Positions 17,175-25,821 of a stretch of DNA of 64,000 nt are shown here, one piece after another. The notes beneath the pieces were generated by a model that saw only the letters and a list, made by a program, of their open reading frames with translations, ran no database searches and was not told the origin of the DNA. Every line of letters begins with the position of its first letter. Positions within the stretch are counted from its first letter, which is position 1. Origin of the DNA: Gammaproteobacteria bacterium (lineage in GTDB: Bacteria > Pseudomonadota > Gammaproteobacteria > Pseudomonadales > Pseudohongiellaceae); contig DUBM01000011.1 of the NCBI GenBank assembly GCA_012960305.1, positions 248,001 through 312,000 of the forward strand, read 5' to 3'. Position numbers and translations under genes: made by a program.

Positions 17175-18422
17175 TTGATTCTGTTTCCCATTAACAAAAA
17201 CATCGAAAAGTGCAACTCGTCTAAGGCCCTATTGAAACTTCCACTGAAAAACGATCGTAAATCACTGCTCTATCTTTTGGCGATCGGCAATACCCTTGCA
17301 TTCGCGACATGGTCAGTCATGCTCAATAATTTTGTAGTAGAGCAAGCAACGTTCACTGGAGAAGAAATTGGGATGTTGCACAGCATCCGGGAAGTACCTG
17401 GATTCTTAGCATTCACTGCGATCTTGGTAATGGTTTTTATCCGCCAACAAACTTTCGCCATTCTATCCTTACTAACTCTTGGTATCGGCACAGCCATTAC
17501 TGCTTTCTATCCCAGCGCTCTGTGGCTCTACTTCGCCACGGTAATTATGTCTTTTGGCTTCCATTATTTAGAAACATTACATAATTCCTTAAGTCTCCAA
17601 TGGCTGAGCAAAAGTGAGGCTCCAAAGGTATTAGGTCAGTTACTGAGCGTCCGTGCATTTTGTAGCCTCACAGTATTAGGTGGCTTGTATATTTATTTAA
17701 TGTTCTTCCCAGCAAATTATTTACTAATATATATGCTGGCAGGCTTAGCATCGATATTAATTGCAATTTACTGTTTTGCTGCAGTAAGTCATTTTGAAGA
17801 TGATGTCGTGCAGAAAAAAGAATTATTTATGCGAAAACGATATTGGCTTTATTACCTACTAACTTTTCTAGCCGGCGCCCGACGACAAATTTTTGTAGTC
17901 TTCGCCGGATTTCTGCTCGTAGAAAAATTTAATTTTCCGATTGAAAATGTAGTAATGCTGACTCTAGTCAATGCAGCTCTCACTTTTTGGTTAGCTCCCA
18001 AGATAGGACTCCTAATCAGTTACATCGGAGAACGGCGAGCACTTACGCTGGAATATGTGGGTCTTATTATAGTTTTTGTTAGTTATGCTTTTGTGGAAAG
18101 CATTGCTGTGGCTATTGCTCTGTATTTACTCGATCATCTGTTTTTTGGCATGGCTATCGCTATTAAAACCTATTTCCAAAAAATAGCTGATCCAGCTGAT
18201 ATCGCAGCAACGTCGAGCATCAGTTTCACCATTAATCATATAGCAGCGGTAGTCTTGCCTGCTTTACTGGGGATTGTTTGGGTTATTAATCATAGCGCTG
18301 TGTTTCTGATCGGAGCCGGTATTGCCGCCTGCTCACTACTCCTATCTCAATTGATACCAAATGACCCCAGGCCAAGCCTCGAAACCAGATTATTAAACAC
18401 CAGCACAACCCTGCAGCAATAG
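17175..18422 (+). CDS. MFS transporter
   Basis: A 415-residue, strongly hydrophobic protein with about 12 membrane helices and few charged loops. The fold and length fit the major facilitator superfamily; a short loop of type G-Q-L-L-S-V-R-A lies at the middle of the first half. No in-frame ATG precedes the first helix, so TTG at 17175 (or a later TTG near 17232) is the probable start, which lowers confidence in the exact N-terminus. It is followed at about 70 bp by a TonB-dependent receptor, a common pairing for uptake of a siderophore, vitamin or oligosaccharide across both membranes. Confidence 0.8.
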   Translation: MILFPINKNIEKCNSSKALLKLPLKNDRKSLLYLLAIGNTLAFATWSVMLNNFVVEQATFTGEEIGMLHSIREVPGFLAFTAILVMVFIRQQTFAILSLLTLGIGTAITAFYPSALWLYFATVIMSFGFHYLETLHNSLSLQWLSKSEAPKVLGQLLSVRAFCSLTVLGGLYIYLMFFPANYLLIYMLAGLASILIAIYCFAAVSHFEDDVVQKKELFMRKRYWLYYLLTFLAGARRQIFVVFAGFLLVEKFNFPIENVVMLTLVNAALTFWLAPKIGLLISYIGERRALTLEYVGLIIVFVSYAFVESIAVAIALYLLDHLFFGMAIAIKTYFQKIADPADIAATSSISFTINHIAAVVLPALLGIVWVINHSAVFLIGAGIAACSLLLSQLIPNDPRPSLETRLLNTSTTLQQ

Positions 18423-18493
18423 CGCCGTTTTCCGTAACTTTGCACCTATTCTCTAGGAAATCACCTTTACAATTGATATCAATCACAAAAATT

Positions 18494-20569
18494 ATGCAAA
18501 ACCCATACAGGCCCCACAAACTAGCCTTAGGCATTCTGCTGGGAGCCAGCTGCATTGCCATGCAGCCTAGCCTTGCCCAAAACGACTCTAACTCTGCCGA
18601 GTCAGCTGATACCAATATCGAAGAATTGGTCATATGGGGACGATCGCAGCTGCTGCTGGGAATTGCAAATTCTGCTTCTCAAGGTGTGGTTGGCTATGAT
18701 GACTTTTCCACACGACCCCTCGCGCGTGTCGCAGAACTGGTTGAAGTAATCCCCGGCATGATTGCTACCCAACACAGCGGTCCAGGCAAGGCCAATCAGT
18801 ACTTCCTTCGTGGGTTTAATCTAGATCACGGCTCGGATTTTTCGACATATTTCGATGGTATGCCGATCAACTGGCGCACCCATGCCCATGCCCAGGGCTA
18901 TATGGATCTTAATTTCATAATTCCTGAAATCATCGAACGAGTAGATTTTCAGAAAGGGCCCTATTTTGCTGATTCCGGTGATTTCTCTCTCGCCGGCTCC
19001 AGCTCAATGAAAACCTATGATGTATTGGATGAAGGCTTCTCTGAAATTACTTTAGGTTCCGAAGATGAATTACGCGTTGTTACCGCAAATTCAGTTCCTT
19101 TCGCTGAAGGGAATTTACTCTATGCCTTTGAGCATCAACAAACCAATGGCCATTTCGACCTAGAACAAGATGTCCGAAAGTATAATGGGCTTCTAAAATA
19201 TACCGGTGACATAGCAGGTGTCCCCAGTCGAGTAACGTTATCTGCCTATGACTCAATTTGGACTTCGACTAACCAAATTCCAGAAAGAGCGGTGACTAGC
19301 GGCTTAATTTCTCGCTTTGGCTTTATTGATCCCGATCTAGGCGGTGATTCCCATCGCTATTCTTTAGCAGGGTCATTCGAGTTAGATAATTGGGATCTAA
19401 ATCTCTATGCCAGCTCCTACTATATGAGTCTGATTAACAATCCTACTTATGCATTGAACAACCAAACTGATGGAGACGAATTTGAGCAGGAAGACGAGCG
19501 TCGCCTGTTCGGTGGCGCCTTGCGCAATGAAGCAGAGATGAAACTATTTGGCTTATCGGCCACTCGCCGGATAGGAGCCGATATTCGCTATGATGATGTG
19601 AATGAATTGAATCTGTTCAATACCATTAGCAGACGTCGCACTAGCAGCATTCGTGAAGATGAAGCCGAGGAGCTAAGTATCGGCCTCTTCAGTGAATGGG
19701 AAATTTCCCTATCCGACAAAGTACGCACAACTTTTGGCGTCCGCGCTGATTACTATGACTTCGATGTTAATGCTCTGCGTCCGCAAAATTCCGGTAGCGA
19801 TACCGACTCTCTCTGGCAACCCAACTTCGGTTTAGCCTATCGCTATAATGATAATCTCGAATTTTATGGAAATTATGGCCATGGCTTTCACTCCAACGAT
19901 GTGCGAGCCGCAGTTAATACTATTGATCCCATAAGCGGCGGCCCTGCCGAGATTCAGGAGGTATTAGTTGAAGGCAAGGGCAGCGAAGTTGGTTTTCGTT
20001 ATGACAACTTGCGGGGCTTCAATTTTTCCATGGCGTTGTTTCAGTTAGATACTGATTCTGAACTGGTTTTTGTCGGAGACGCGGGCACTACTGAGCCAAG
20101 CGATCCTACCGAGAGACAAGGAATCGAGCTAAATTCATTCTGGGAGATTTTTGACAATTTGATTTTTGATTTCAGCGCCGCGAAATCTAAAGGCAATTTT
20201 AAAGGGCTGCCTTCAGGACAAGATTCGATTACTGATGCCCATGAAGAAGTAATAGGAACAGGACTCACTTATGTCAACCCCAATGGCATCACAGCCAGCC
20301 TGCGAATCCGCCACTTTAGCGATACAGGTCTAACTCCAGATGAATCAATAACTAAAGACGGCTCAACACTAATCCACGCAGGAGCATCCTACAGTTTTGA
20401 TAATTGGGAATTAGGTATAGATATACTCAATCTGATGGATCGAGAAGATGATGACATCGCCTATTTCTTTGAGTCACGACTACCGGGCGAAGTGGATCCC
20501 TCAGAAGACATTCACTTTCATCCCTCAAATCCTCGAAGTGTAAGAGTCTTACTTAAGTATAATTTTTAA
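18494..20569 (+). CDS. TonB-dependent receptor
   Basis: A 691-residue outer-membrane beta-barrel receptor. The signal peptide is cleaved after about A-L-A-Q-type residues (S-L-A-Q). A probable TonB box E-E-L-V-I-W-G follows, then the plug domain (V-I-P-G-M-I-A-T-Q-H, F-L-R-G-F-N-L-D-H-G, Y-F-D-G-M-P-I) and a barrel ending in aromatic F (L-L-K-Y-N-F). ATG at 18494 is preferred to an upstream TTG because the signal peptide begins there. The plug is rich in His/Gly and resembles receptors of unknown ligand. It is probably co-transcribed with the MFS transporter. Confidence 0.93.
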   Translation: MQNPYRPHKLALGILLGASCIAMQPSLAQNDSNSAESADTNIEELVIWGRSQLLLGIANSASQGVVGYDDFSTRPLARVAELVEVIPGMIATQHSGPGKANQYFLRGFNLDHGSDFSTYFDGMPINWRTHAHAQGYMDLNFIIPEIIERVDFQKGPYFADSGDFSLAGSSSMKTYDVLDEGFSEITLGSEDELRVVTANSVPFAEGNLLYAFEHQQTNGHFDLEQDVRKYNGLLKYTGDIAGVPSRVTLSAYDSIWTSTNQIPERAVTSGLISRFGFIDPDLGGDSHRYSLAGSFELDNWDLNLYASSYYMSLINNPTYALNNQTDGDEFEQEDERRLFGGALRNEAEMKLFGLSATRRIGADIRYDDVNELNLFNTISRRRTSSIREDEAEELSIGLFSEWEISLSDKVRTTFGVRADYYDFDVNALRPQNSGSDTDSLWQPNFGLAYRYNDNLEFYGNYGHGFHSNDVRAAVNTIDPISGGPAEIQEVLVEGKGSEVGFRYDNLRGFNFSMALFQLDTDSELVFVGDAGTTEPSDPTERQGIELNSFWEIFDNLIFDFSAAKSKGNFKGLPSGQDSITDAHEEVIGTGLTYVNPNGITASLRIRHFSDTGLTPDESITKDGSTLIHAGASYSFDNWELGIDILNLMDREDDDIAYFFESRLPGEVDPSEDIHFHPSNPRSVRVLLKYNF

Positions 20570-20602
20570 GAGTAATCGAATCGCTTTAAAACAATCGTCC
20601 CG

Positions 20603-20631
20603 GCCTATCCTGCGAAAATTACAGGGTAGGC
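20603..20631. terminator. Hairpin between convergent TonB receptor and YceI genes
   Basis: GCCTATCCTG and CAGGGTAGGC pair over 10 bp (one G-U) with a 9-nt loop, in the 97-bp convergent gap. There is no long T tract, so terminator function is tentative. Confidence 0.4.
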
Positions 20632-20666
20632 GACCCTTGTACTGCAGCTTTCAATACAACTCTTAT

Positions 20667-21275
20667 TTAGTGTCCTTGCTCAAAGACAACGGAGAATGAT
20701 ACCGGCACCGCACGACTAATTATTGGCAAGCCAGCAACCTCACGCAATTGCTCAACTCCGGCAACAAGACCTACAGAATCTGCTGTGACAATTATTGGTT
20801 TCACTGTGGAAGCTACCAACCCCTCAGTGGTACGAGTTACCTGTAAGTCAGCTGCAAGTACTGTTTCGCTCCCATGAACAGACAATTCGAAATCAATTTG
20901 TAAACTCTGGGTCGAGCCTGCTTCGAGAGCGCCTAGCGCTTCTATATCGATAGCTGCTGAAACCGTAGCTCGAGGAAACATATTTGTTTCAAACAACATT
21001 GCCTGCATTCGCTCATTGCGGATAGGAATAAGCGTGTTGACACTAGTAAGCTCGATTGTAATTGACAGCATTCCATCGTCTTCAATTTCGCCAGACAACA
21101 TATCGAAAGTGTGAACCTCACCGACATGATCCGCCTTAACCGTAACAAAACTTAATGTCGATGAATCGTTGATCAAGGACCAATGAGCTTGCGCTGAACT
21201 TATCATGCACACTGAAGTAAGTATCACGGAACTAATTAGAGCTGAAGTAGTTTTAAGCAGTGGCTTAATGGCCAT
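20667..21275 (-). CDS. YceI family periplasmic protein
   Basis: A 202-residue secreted protein: a long signal peptide (to about residue 30, ending A-Q-A) followed by a YceI lipocalin-like barrel. Family landmarks are W-S-L-I-N-D-S-S-T-L-S-F-V-T near the mature start and F-P-R-A-T-V-S in the middle. YceI proteins bind polyisoprenoids or amphiphiles in the periplasm. The start is ATG at 21275 with a strong AAAGGAG site. Its only neighbour is the convergent TonB receptor gene. Confidence 0.9.
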   Translation of the reverse strand: MAIKPLLKTTSALISSVILTSVCMISSAQAHWSLINDSSTLSFVTVKADHVGEVHTFDMLSGEIEDDGMLSITIELTSVNTLIPIRNERMQAMLFETNMFPRATVSAAIDIEALGALEAGSTQSLQIDFELSVHGSETVLAADLQVTRTTEGLVASTVKPIIVTADSVGLVAGVEQLREVAGLPIISRAVPVSFSVVFEQGH

Positions 21276-21581
21276 CGTTATCTCCTTTTATATTATTATA
21301 TCTTGGTATTGTCGTATTCTTGCTTGTGAGCTCAATTCGGCCCTGAATCCAGTAAGGATCGAATAACTCTGGCTAATCAGTATCCTCCGATTATAGGAGA
21401 GATCGCAGAAAGCATCATAGCTTACCTGATAATTTCCTCAGCGGCATTGCAAAAGTTTGGGTTTGTCTGCACTGGCTGACAGGTTAGTATTGAGGTTCCA
21501 GTTAAATCCGCTGTGATTTCTGGCTAATAAGGTAAAGAAAATCAAGAAGAAACCTCTGTAAATTTGGTAATTCGACTAGGC
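21276..21581. other. Intergenic region between divergent yceI-like gene and 2OG oxygenase
   Basis: About 300 bp that must hold promoters for two divergent units. I see AT-rich stretches near 21290 but no palindrome, riboswitch-like structure or gene that I could defend. Confidence 0.5.
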
Positions 21582-22520
21582 ATGTCATTAAATATACCTA
21601 CTTTAGATATTAGTCAGGGATTCGACTCCCCTGCCCTCATTGAGGAGCTTAGTCTCGCCTGTGAACAATGGGGCTTCTTTCAAATAATCGGCCATGGCAT
21701 TGATCCAGATCTGCGCTCACAATTTTTTACCTCCGTTACTAAGTTCTTTGAGATGAAAAAATCCGAGAAGGTCAGCTTATCGCGTACTCAGGAAAATTTC
21801 TGGGGCTACTATGATAAAGAACTAACAAAAAATCGTTTAGACAAAAAAGAAATTTTCGACATCGATGCCAACTTAGATAACCTCGCCGACCCTACTATAA
21901 ACACTCCGGTCCCCTGGCCTAATTCAATGCCAGAATTAGAATCAATTTCAAAAGACTGGCTGCATGTGTGTGAAGTGATCAATCAACAATTACTTGGAGC
22001 TATATGTCTCTGCCTTGGAGAGTCAATAGAAGCTCTAAATCCATTTTTCATAAAACAACACTCGAGCTTTCTCAGATTCAATTACTATCCTGCGCTAGAT
22101 TCCGATGATTTCAATAATTCCGAAAACCTAGGAATTCACCCCCATACTGATGCAGGTGCTTTGACTCTATTAGCACACGACATAGTTCCGGGCTTGCAAG
22201 TATACAAAGGGGAGACCTGGCACACCATCATCCCGATTGAGGATAGTCTTATAGTCAATATTGGCGATATGATTCAAGTTTGGTCGAATGATCGATTTAA
22301 CGCCCCACTGCATCGCGTATTAAAGAGCTCAGTGGATCCTCGTTATAGTGCACCCTATTTCTACAATCCTTCCTACGCTACTATCTGTAAACCACTTTTA
22401 GCTAACAGCAGTGAGAGTGTTTTCAATCCTGTCCCCTGGCAGGAATTTCGTAGCGGCAGAGCAGCCGGTGACTACGCTGATCAGGGTGAAGAAATTCAAA
22501 TATCTTGGTATCGAAAATGA
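21582..22520 (+). CDS. 2-oxoglutarate/Fe(II) oxygenase, isopenicillin N synthase-like
   Basis: A 312-residue non-haem iron oxygenase. The N-terminal DIOX_N part (I-P-T-L-D-I-S, W-G-F-F-Q-I-I-G-H-G) is followed by the jelly-roll core. The iron ligands are visible: H-T-D in I-H-P-H-T-D-A-G-A and the distal His in A-P-L-H-R-V. The 2-oxoglutarate-binding R-x-S is R-Y-S in D-P-R-Y-S-A-P. It probably hydroxylates or desaturates a small molecule. ATG at 21582 is preferred to the upstream TTG because the family's first beta strand starts there. It is 57 bp upstream of the selD fusion on the same strand. Confidence 0.92.
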   Translation: MSLNIPTLDISQGFDSPALIEELSLACEQWGFFQIIGHGIDPDLRSQFFTSVTKFFEMKKSEKVSLSRTQENFWGYYDKELTKNRLDKKEIFDIDANLDNLADPTINTPVPWPNSMPELESISKDWLHVCEVINQQLLGAICLCLGESIEALNPFFIKQHSSFLRFNYYPALDSDDFNNSENLGIHPHTDAGALTLLAHDIVPGLQVYKGETWHTIIPIEDSLIVNIGDMIQVWSNDRFNAPLHRVLKSSVDPRYSAPYFYNPSYATICKPLLANSSESVFNPVPWQEFRSGRAAGDYADQGEEIQISWYRK

Positions 22521-22577
22521 TCTCATTTGCTTTTTTTACGAGCTTCTCTCGAATTCACATCAGTCAAGCAGCCTAGC

Positions 22578-24854
22578 ATGCACTCATCGCAAAACAGCCC
22601 AACAGTGAAGCATCTAGTGCTGGTTGGTGGTGGTCATAGCCATCTTGCTGTACTGAAATCATTAGGTATGAAACCCGTCCCCGGCCTCGCAATCACTCTG
22701 ATTAGCAGAGATATTAAAACTCCCTACTCAGGGTCATTGCCTGCTTACATAACTGGTTTCAATGACTTCGACTCCATTCATATTGATTTGCGACCTCTGG
22801 CTCAATTTGCTGGAGCTCGCATAATTCAGGAAGAACTTACTAGTATAGATTTTGATAAGAAAACCATCGAATTCTCGTCATCTAGGCCAGACATTGAATT
22901 TGATATCATCTCTTTAAATATTGGCTCGGAGCCCGATGCTGTTAAAATCCCTGGAGCGGCAGAGTTTGCTATAGGCATCAAACCGATAGATTTATTTATA
23001 GAACGCTGGGAAGAGATTTATCAAACAGTTATTGATGGATACGAGTCCAAAGGTGCTAGTTTCAGGCTGGCAATAGTTGGTGGAGGCCCCGCTAGCATCG
23101 AATTCGCCTTCGCCGCTCAGCAGCGCATAAGTGATTCTCTAAAGTTACGACTCCTTGAGGATTCGCCTCTAAAACTAAAAATAGTTTGCGCCGATCAAAT
23201 ACTGTTAAAGGCACATAATTCTAAAGTGCGAGAATTTATCCAGGAGGAACTCTATAAGCGGGGAATTGAAATACTCACTGACCATAGAGTCTGCGAATTT
23301 AAAAAAAGCGAAATCTTTTGTGAAGACCGGGACAGCATATTAGCTGATGCAATCATTTTCGCTACTGGCGCCAGCATTCCATCATGGCCAATAGATGCCG
23401 GACTGAATGAAAGCACCGACGGATTCATAGAAGTTAACAAATCCCTCCAGACCACAAGTCACGAGTATGTCTTTGCTACGGGCGATGCTGCGACTATCAA
23501 AGGAGAGCCACGACCAAAATCAGGTGTGTTTGCAGTTCGACAGGGTAAGTATCTGGCAGAAAATCTCGTACGTTATGCCACTGAACGCCCCCTTCGCAAT
23601 TATCAACCGCAAAAACATGCCCTGGCACTAATTAATTTAGGTAACAAGAAGGCAATTGCCTCACGCAATAAGCTATTTCTCCACGGTCGCTCTATTTGGT
23701 CTTTAAAGAACAGTATTGATTCAAAATTCATACGTAAATATACCGAGCTACCAGAAATGGATGTGCCTTTAGCAATTAACTCAGGGCTAGTAGATAAAAA
23801 AACTGAGGAGGCTTTGAAGGAGCATGCTATGCGCTGCGCTGGATGTGGAGCCAAAGTGGCCAGTAATATTCTTGAAGAAGTTCTGCAATTGTTGCCTCGA
23901 AGTAATGATAGCAAGATCGCTGGACTAAATTCTCAAGTTGAAGACGCTTCCATCATTCCATTGGATAATGGCAAGGTCCTATTACAGAGTGTCGATCTAC
24001 TCAAAGCCTTTGTTAATGATCCTTGGCTCTTTGCGAAAATCGCAAGCAACCATTGCCTTAGTGATATCTATGCAATGGGCTCGTTTCCTCACTCAGCCTT
24101 GGCGATAGTTGGGGTTCCTTTTGCAAGTAAGAAATATACCAAGCTTCAGCTCAAAGAATTAATGCGAGGCTGTCATGAAGTCTTGGAAGAAAACAATTGT
24201 GAGCTAATCGGCGGGCATTCCGCAGAATCCAGCGATTTACTTTTTGGTCTCTGTGTAAATGGTTTCGCCGAAGAAGGGCAATTACTTAGTAAAGATGGCA
24301 TGCAAGATGGGGACATACTAATTCTAACTAAAGCGCTGGGAACTGGCTGCCTACTCGCTGCCGATATGCGCTTCAAAGCAAGACACGAATGGATAGCAAA
24401 TGCATTGCAATCCATGTCCCAATCCAATTATCTAGCAGCTAAATGTTTTTTGGCTCACCATGCAAATGCCTGCACAGATATTACGGGCTTCGGACTAGCT
24501 GGCCACCTTATGGAAATGCTGACTGATAACAATATCGAAGTGGAGTTAAATTTAAGTGATGTTCCTGCATTGGCTGGAGCTTTAGAATCATTAAAAAGCG
24601 GTATTGTCAGTTCGTTGCACAAAGACAATGCCTTAGTAAGTCGCCATGTCTTCAACCAAGAAGCTTTTGGCTCAGAAATGCGCTACCAATTAATATTTGA
24701 TCCACAAACATCAGGCGGACTACTGGCGAGTGTGCCAGAATCTGCTGCTGAATCCTGTTTGACCCAATTGTATGAAGGTGGTTACCATGCTGCGAAAGCG
24801 ATCGGTCATGTGGTAAAGCGCAACACCGAAAAGCCAGCGATAATTCTTAGGTAG
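22578..24854 (+). CDS. selD: FAD-dependent oxidoreductase fused to selenide, water dikinase (SelD)
   Basis: A 758-residue fusion. Residues 1 to about 390 form an NDH-type flavoprotein: V-L-V-G-G-G-H-S-H (FAD ADP loop), a second nucleotide loop I-V-G-G-G-P-A-S-I, and A-T-G-D-A-A near the end. Residues about 410-758 are SelD: R-C-A-G-C-G-A-K carries the catalytic Cys423 and Lys426. The ATP/metal segments G-G-H-S-A-E, D-I-T-G-F-G-L-A-G-H and D-P-Q-T-S-G-G follow. SelD makes selenophosphate from selenide and ATP, needed for selenocysteine and 2-selenouridine. The fused oxidoreductase may generate or deliver selenide (inference). The ATG at 22578 is preferred to a TTG at 22527. No selA, selB, selC or mnmH is adjacent. 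Confidence 0.93.
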   Translation: MHSSQNSPTVKHLVLVGGGHSHLAVLKSLGMKPVPGLAITLISRDIKTPYSGSLPAYITGFNDFDSIHIDLRPLAQFAGARIIQEELTSIDFDKKTIEFSSSRPDIEFDIISLNIGSEPDAVKIPGAAEFAIGIKPIDLFIERWEEIYQTVIDGYESKGASFRLAIVGGGPASIEFAFAAQQRISDSLKLRLLEDSPLKLKIVCADQILLKAHNSKVREFIQEELYKRGIEILTDHRVCEFKKSEIFCEDRDSILADAIIFATGASIPSWPIDAGLNESTDGFIEVNKSLQTTSHEYVFATGDAATIKGEPRPKSGVFAVRQGKYLAENLVRYATERPLRNYQPQKHALALINLGNKKAIASRNKLFLHGRSIWSLKNSIDSKFIRKYTELPEMDVPLAINSGLVDKKTEEALKEHAMRCAGCGAKVASNILEEVLQLLPRSNDSKIAGLNSQVEDASIIPLDNGKVLLQSVDLLKAFVNDPWLFAKIASNHCLSDIYAMGSFPHSALAIVGVPFASKKYTKLQLKELMRGCHEVLEENNCELIGGHSAESSDLLFGLCVNGFAEEGQLLSKDGMQDGDILILTKALGTGCLLAADMRFKARHEWIANALQSMSQSNYLAAKCFLAHHANACTDITGFGLAGHLMEMLTDNNIEVELNLSDVPALAGALESLKSGIVSSLHKDNALVSRHVFNQEAFGSEMRYQLIFDPQTSGGLLASVPESAAESCLTQLYEGGYHAAKAIGHVVKRNTEKPAIILR

Positions 24855-25035
24855 TATATGTCTACTACCGTGCTCTATCATTCATGTTCACCTCCTTACC
24901 TAATATCCATAACTATCTGTTATATAATGGTATTTTACATATTTCGCGGCGATAACAATCCTTTATCACTGGAGGAAAACAGAGCCCTGAGTTATAATTA
25001 GAACTGGTCGAATTACTAAATTTAACAGCACTGTC

Positions 25036-25806
25036 ATGAAGAAATCTGATCGAAAGCCAGCTAAGAAGGGCCGCATTGGTGTAGGCAATACCCTCGCCTA
25101 TCTCAGCGTAGCGCCTCTTTTAGCGCTAAGTGCAAACAACTATAGTCAGAACGACGGTGCTGTCAGCACAGACCTCGAGCGCTATAGTGGACTTAATGCA
25201 GAACAAACCAGTCCAACGATAGACGCTAAGTTAGCGCAAAAAATGTATCGGCGTGGAAATACCTACAGCAATTTAGAGCGTTATGCGGAAGCTATTAAAG
25301 AGTATCGGCGAGCCATTAGTGCAGATCCTAATCTAGCCGATGCCGTTCGCAATCTTGCCAATACTTATTATTTTCTTGAACGTTATGAGGAAGCAAAGCC
25401 ATTACTCGCTCGATTCATCGAACTACAAAAAGAAACTTCTGCTGGGTTAATTGCAGCAGTTTCTACTCTGGGACAACTCGAGCGGGAAGATGAGAATTAT
25501 CAAAGTTCAATTCAATATGATCTACGCGCTATTGAACTTAGCCCTCAAAACGATTCGCAAGTCCACGTTATGGCTAATACCTATAACAATGCAGGGGAAG
25601 CTGAAAAAGCTATTCAGGTATACAGAACAGCTATAGAAACAATGCCTGAAAATGCTTTTTTTGATCGCAGCCTAGGCCGAATTTTGGAGCAGGAAGGCCG
25701 TATAGGAGACGCTCTCATAGCCTATAAAGCAGCAGCAGAAAAAGATCCTGATTCAGATTTTTATGCCAATTTGGTTGAAACAACTCGAAATCGAATAATT
25801 CGCTAG
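25036..25806 (+). CDS. TPR repeat protein
   Basis: A 256-residue protein with an N-terminal hydrophobic segment (about residues 17-35) that is a signal peptide or anchor. About four tetratricopeptide repeats follow; typical units include Y-A-E-A-I-K-E-Y-R-R-A-I, Y-E-E-A-K-P-L-L and A-E-K-A-I-Q-V-Y-R-T-A-I. TPRs are protein-binding scaffolds, so a periplasmic adaptor role is likely but undefined. The gene ends inside a palindrome shared with the convergent aminopeptidase gene. Confidence 0.85.
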   Translation: MKKSDRKPAKKGRIGVGNTLAYLSVAPLLALSANNYSQNDGAVSTDLERYSGLNAEQTSPTIDAKLAQKMYRRGNTYSNLERYAEAIKEYRRAISADPNLADAVRNLANTYYFLERYEEAKPLLARFIELQKETSAGLIAAVSTLGQLEREDENYQSSIQYDLRAIELSPQNDSQVHVMANTYNNAGEAEKAIQVYRTAIETMPENAFFDRSLGRILEQEGRIGDALIAYKAAAEKDPDSDFYANLVETTRNRIIR

Positions 25807-25821
25807 CCGCACCGGCTAGCG
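25801..25821. terminator. Palindrome holding both stop codons of two convergent genes
   Basis: CGCTAGCC, a 5-nt loop and GGCTAGCG form a perfect 8-bp inverted repeat. The TAG in the left arm ends the TPR gene (25804-25806). The TAG read on the other strand from the right arm ends the aminopeptidase gene (25816-25818). Both proteins therefore end with Arg (CGC) then TAG. It could work as a bidirectional terminator, but T tracts are absent. Confidence 0.5.
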
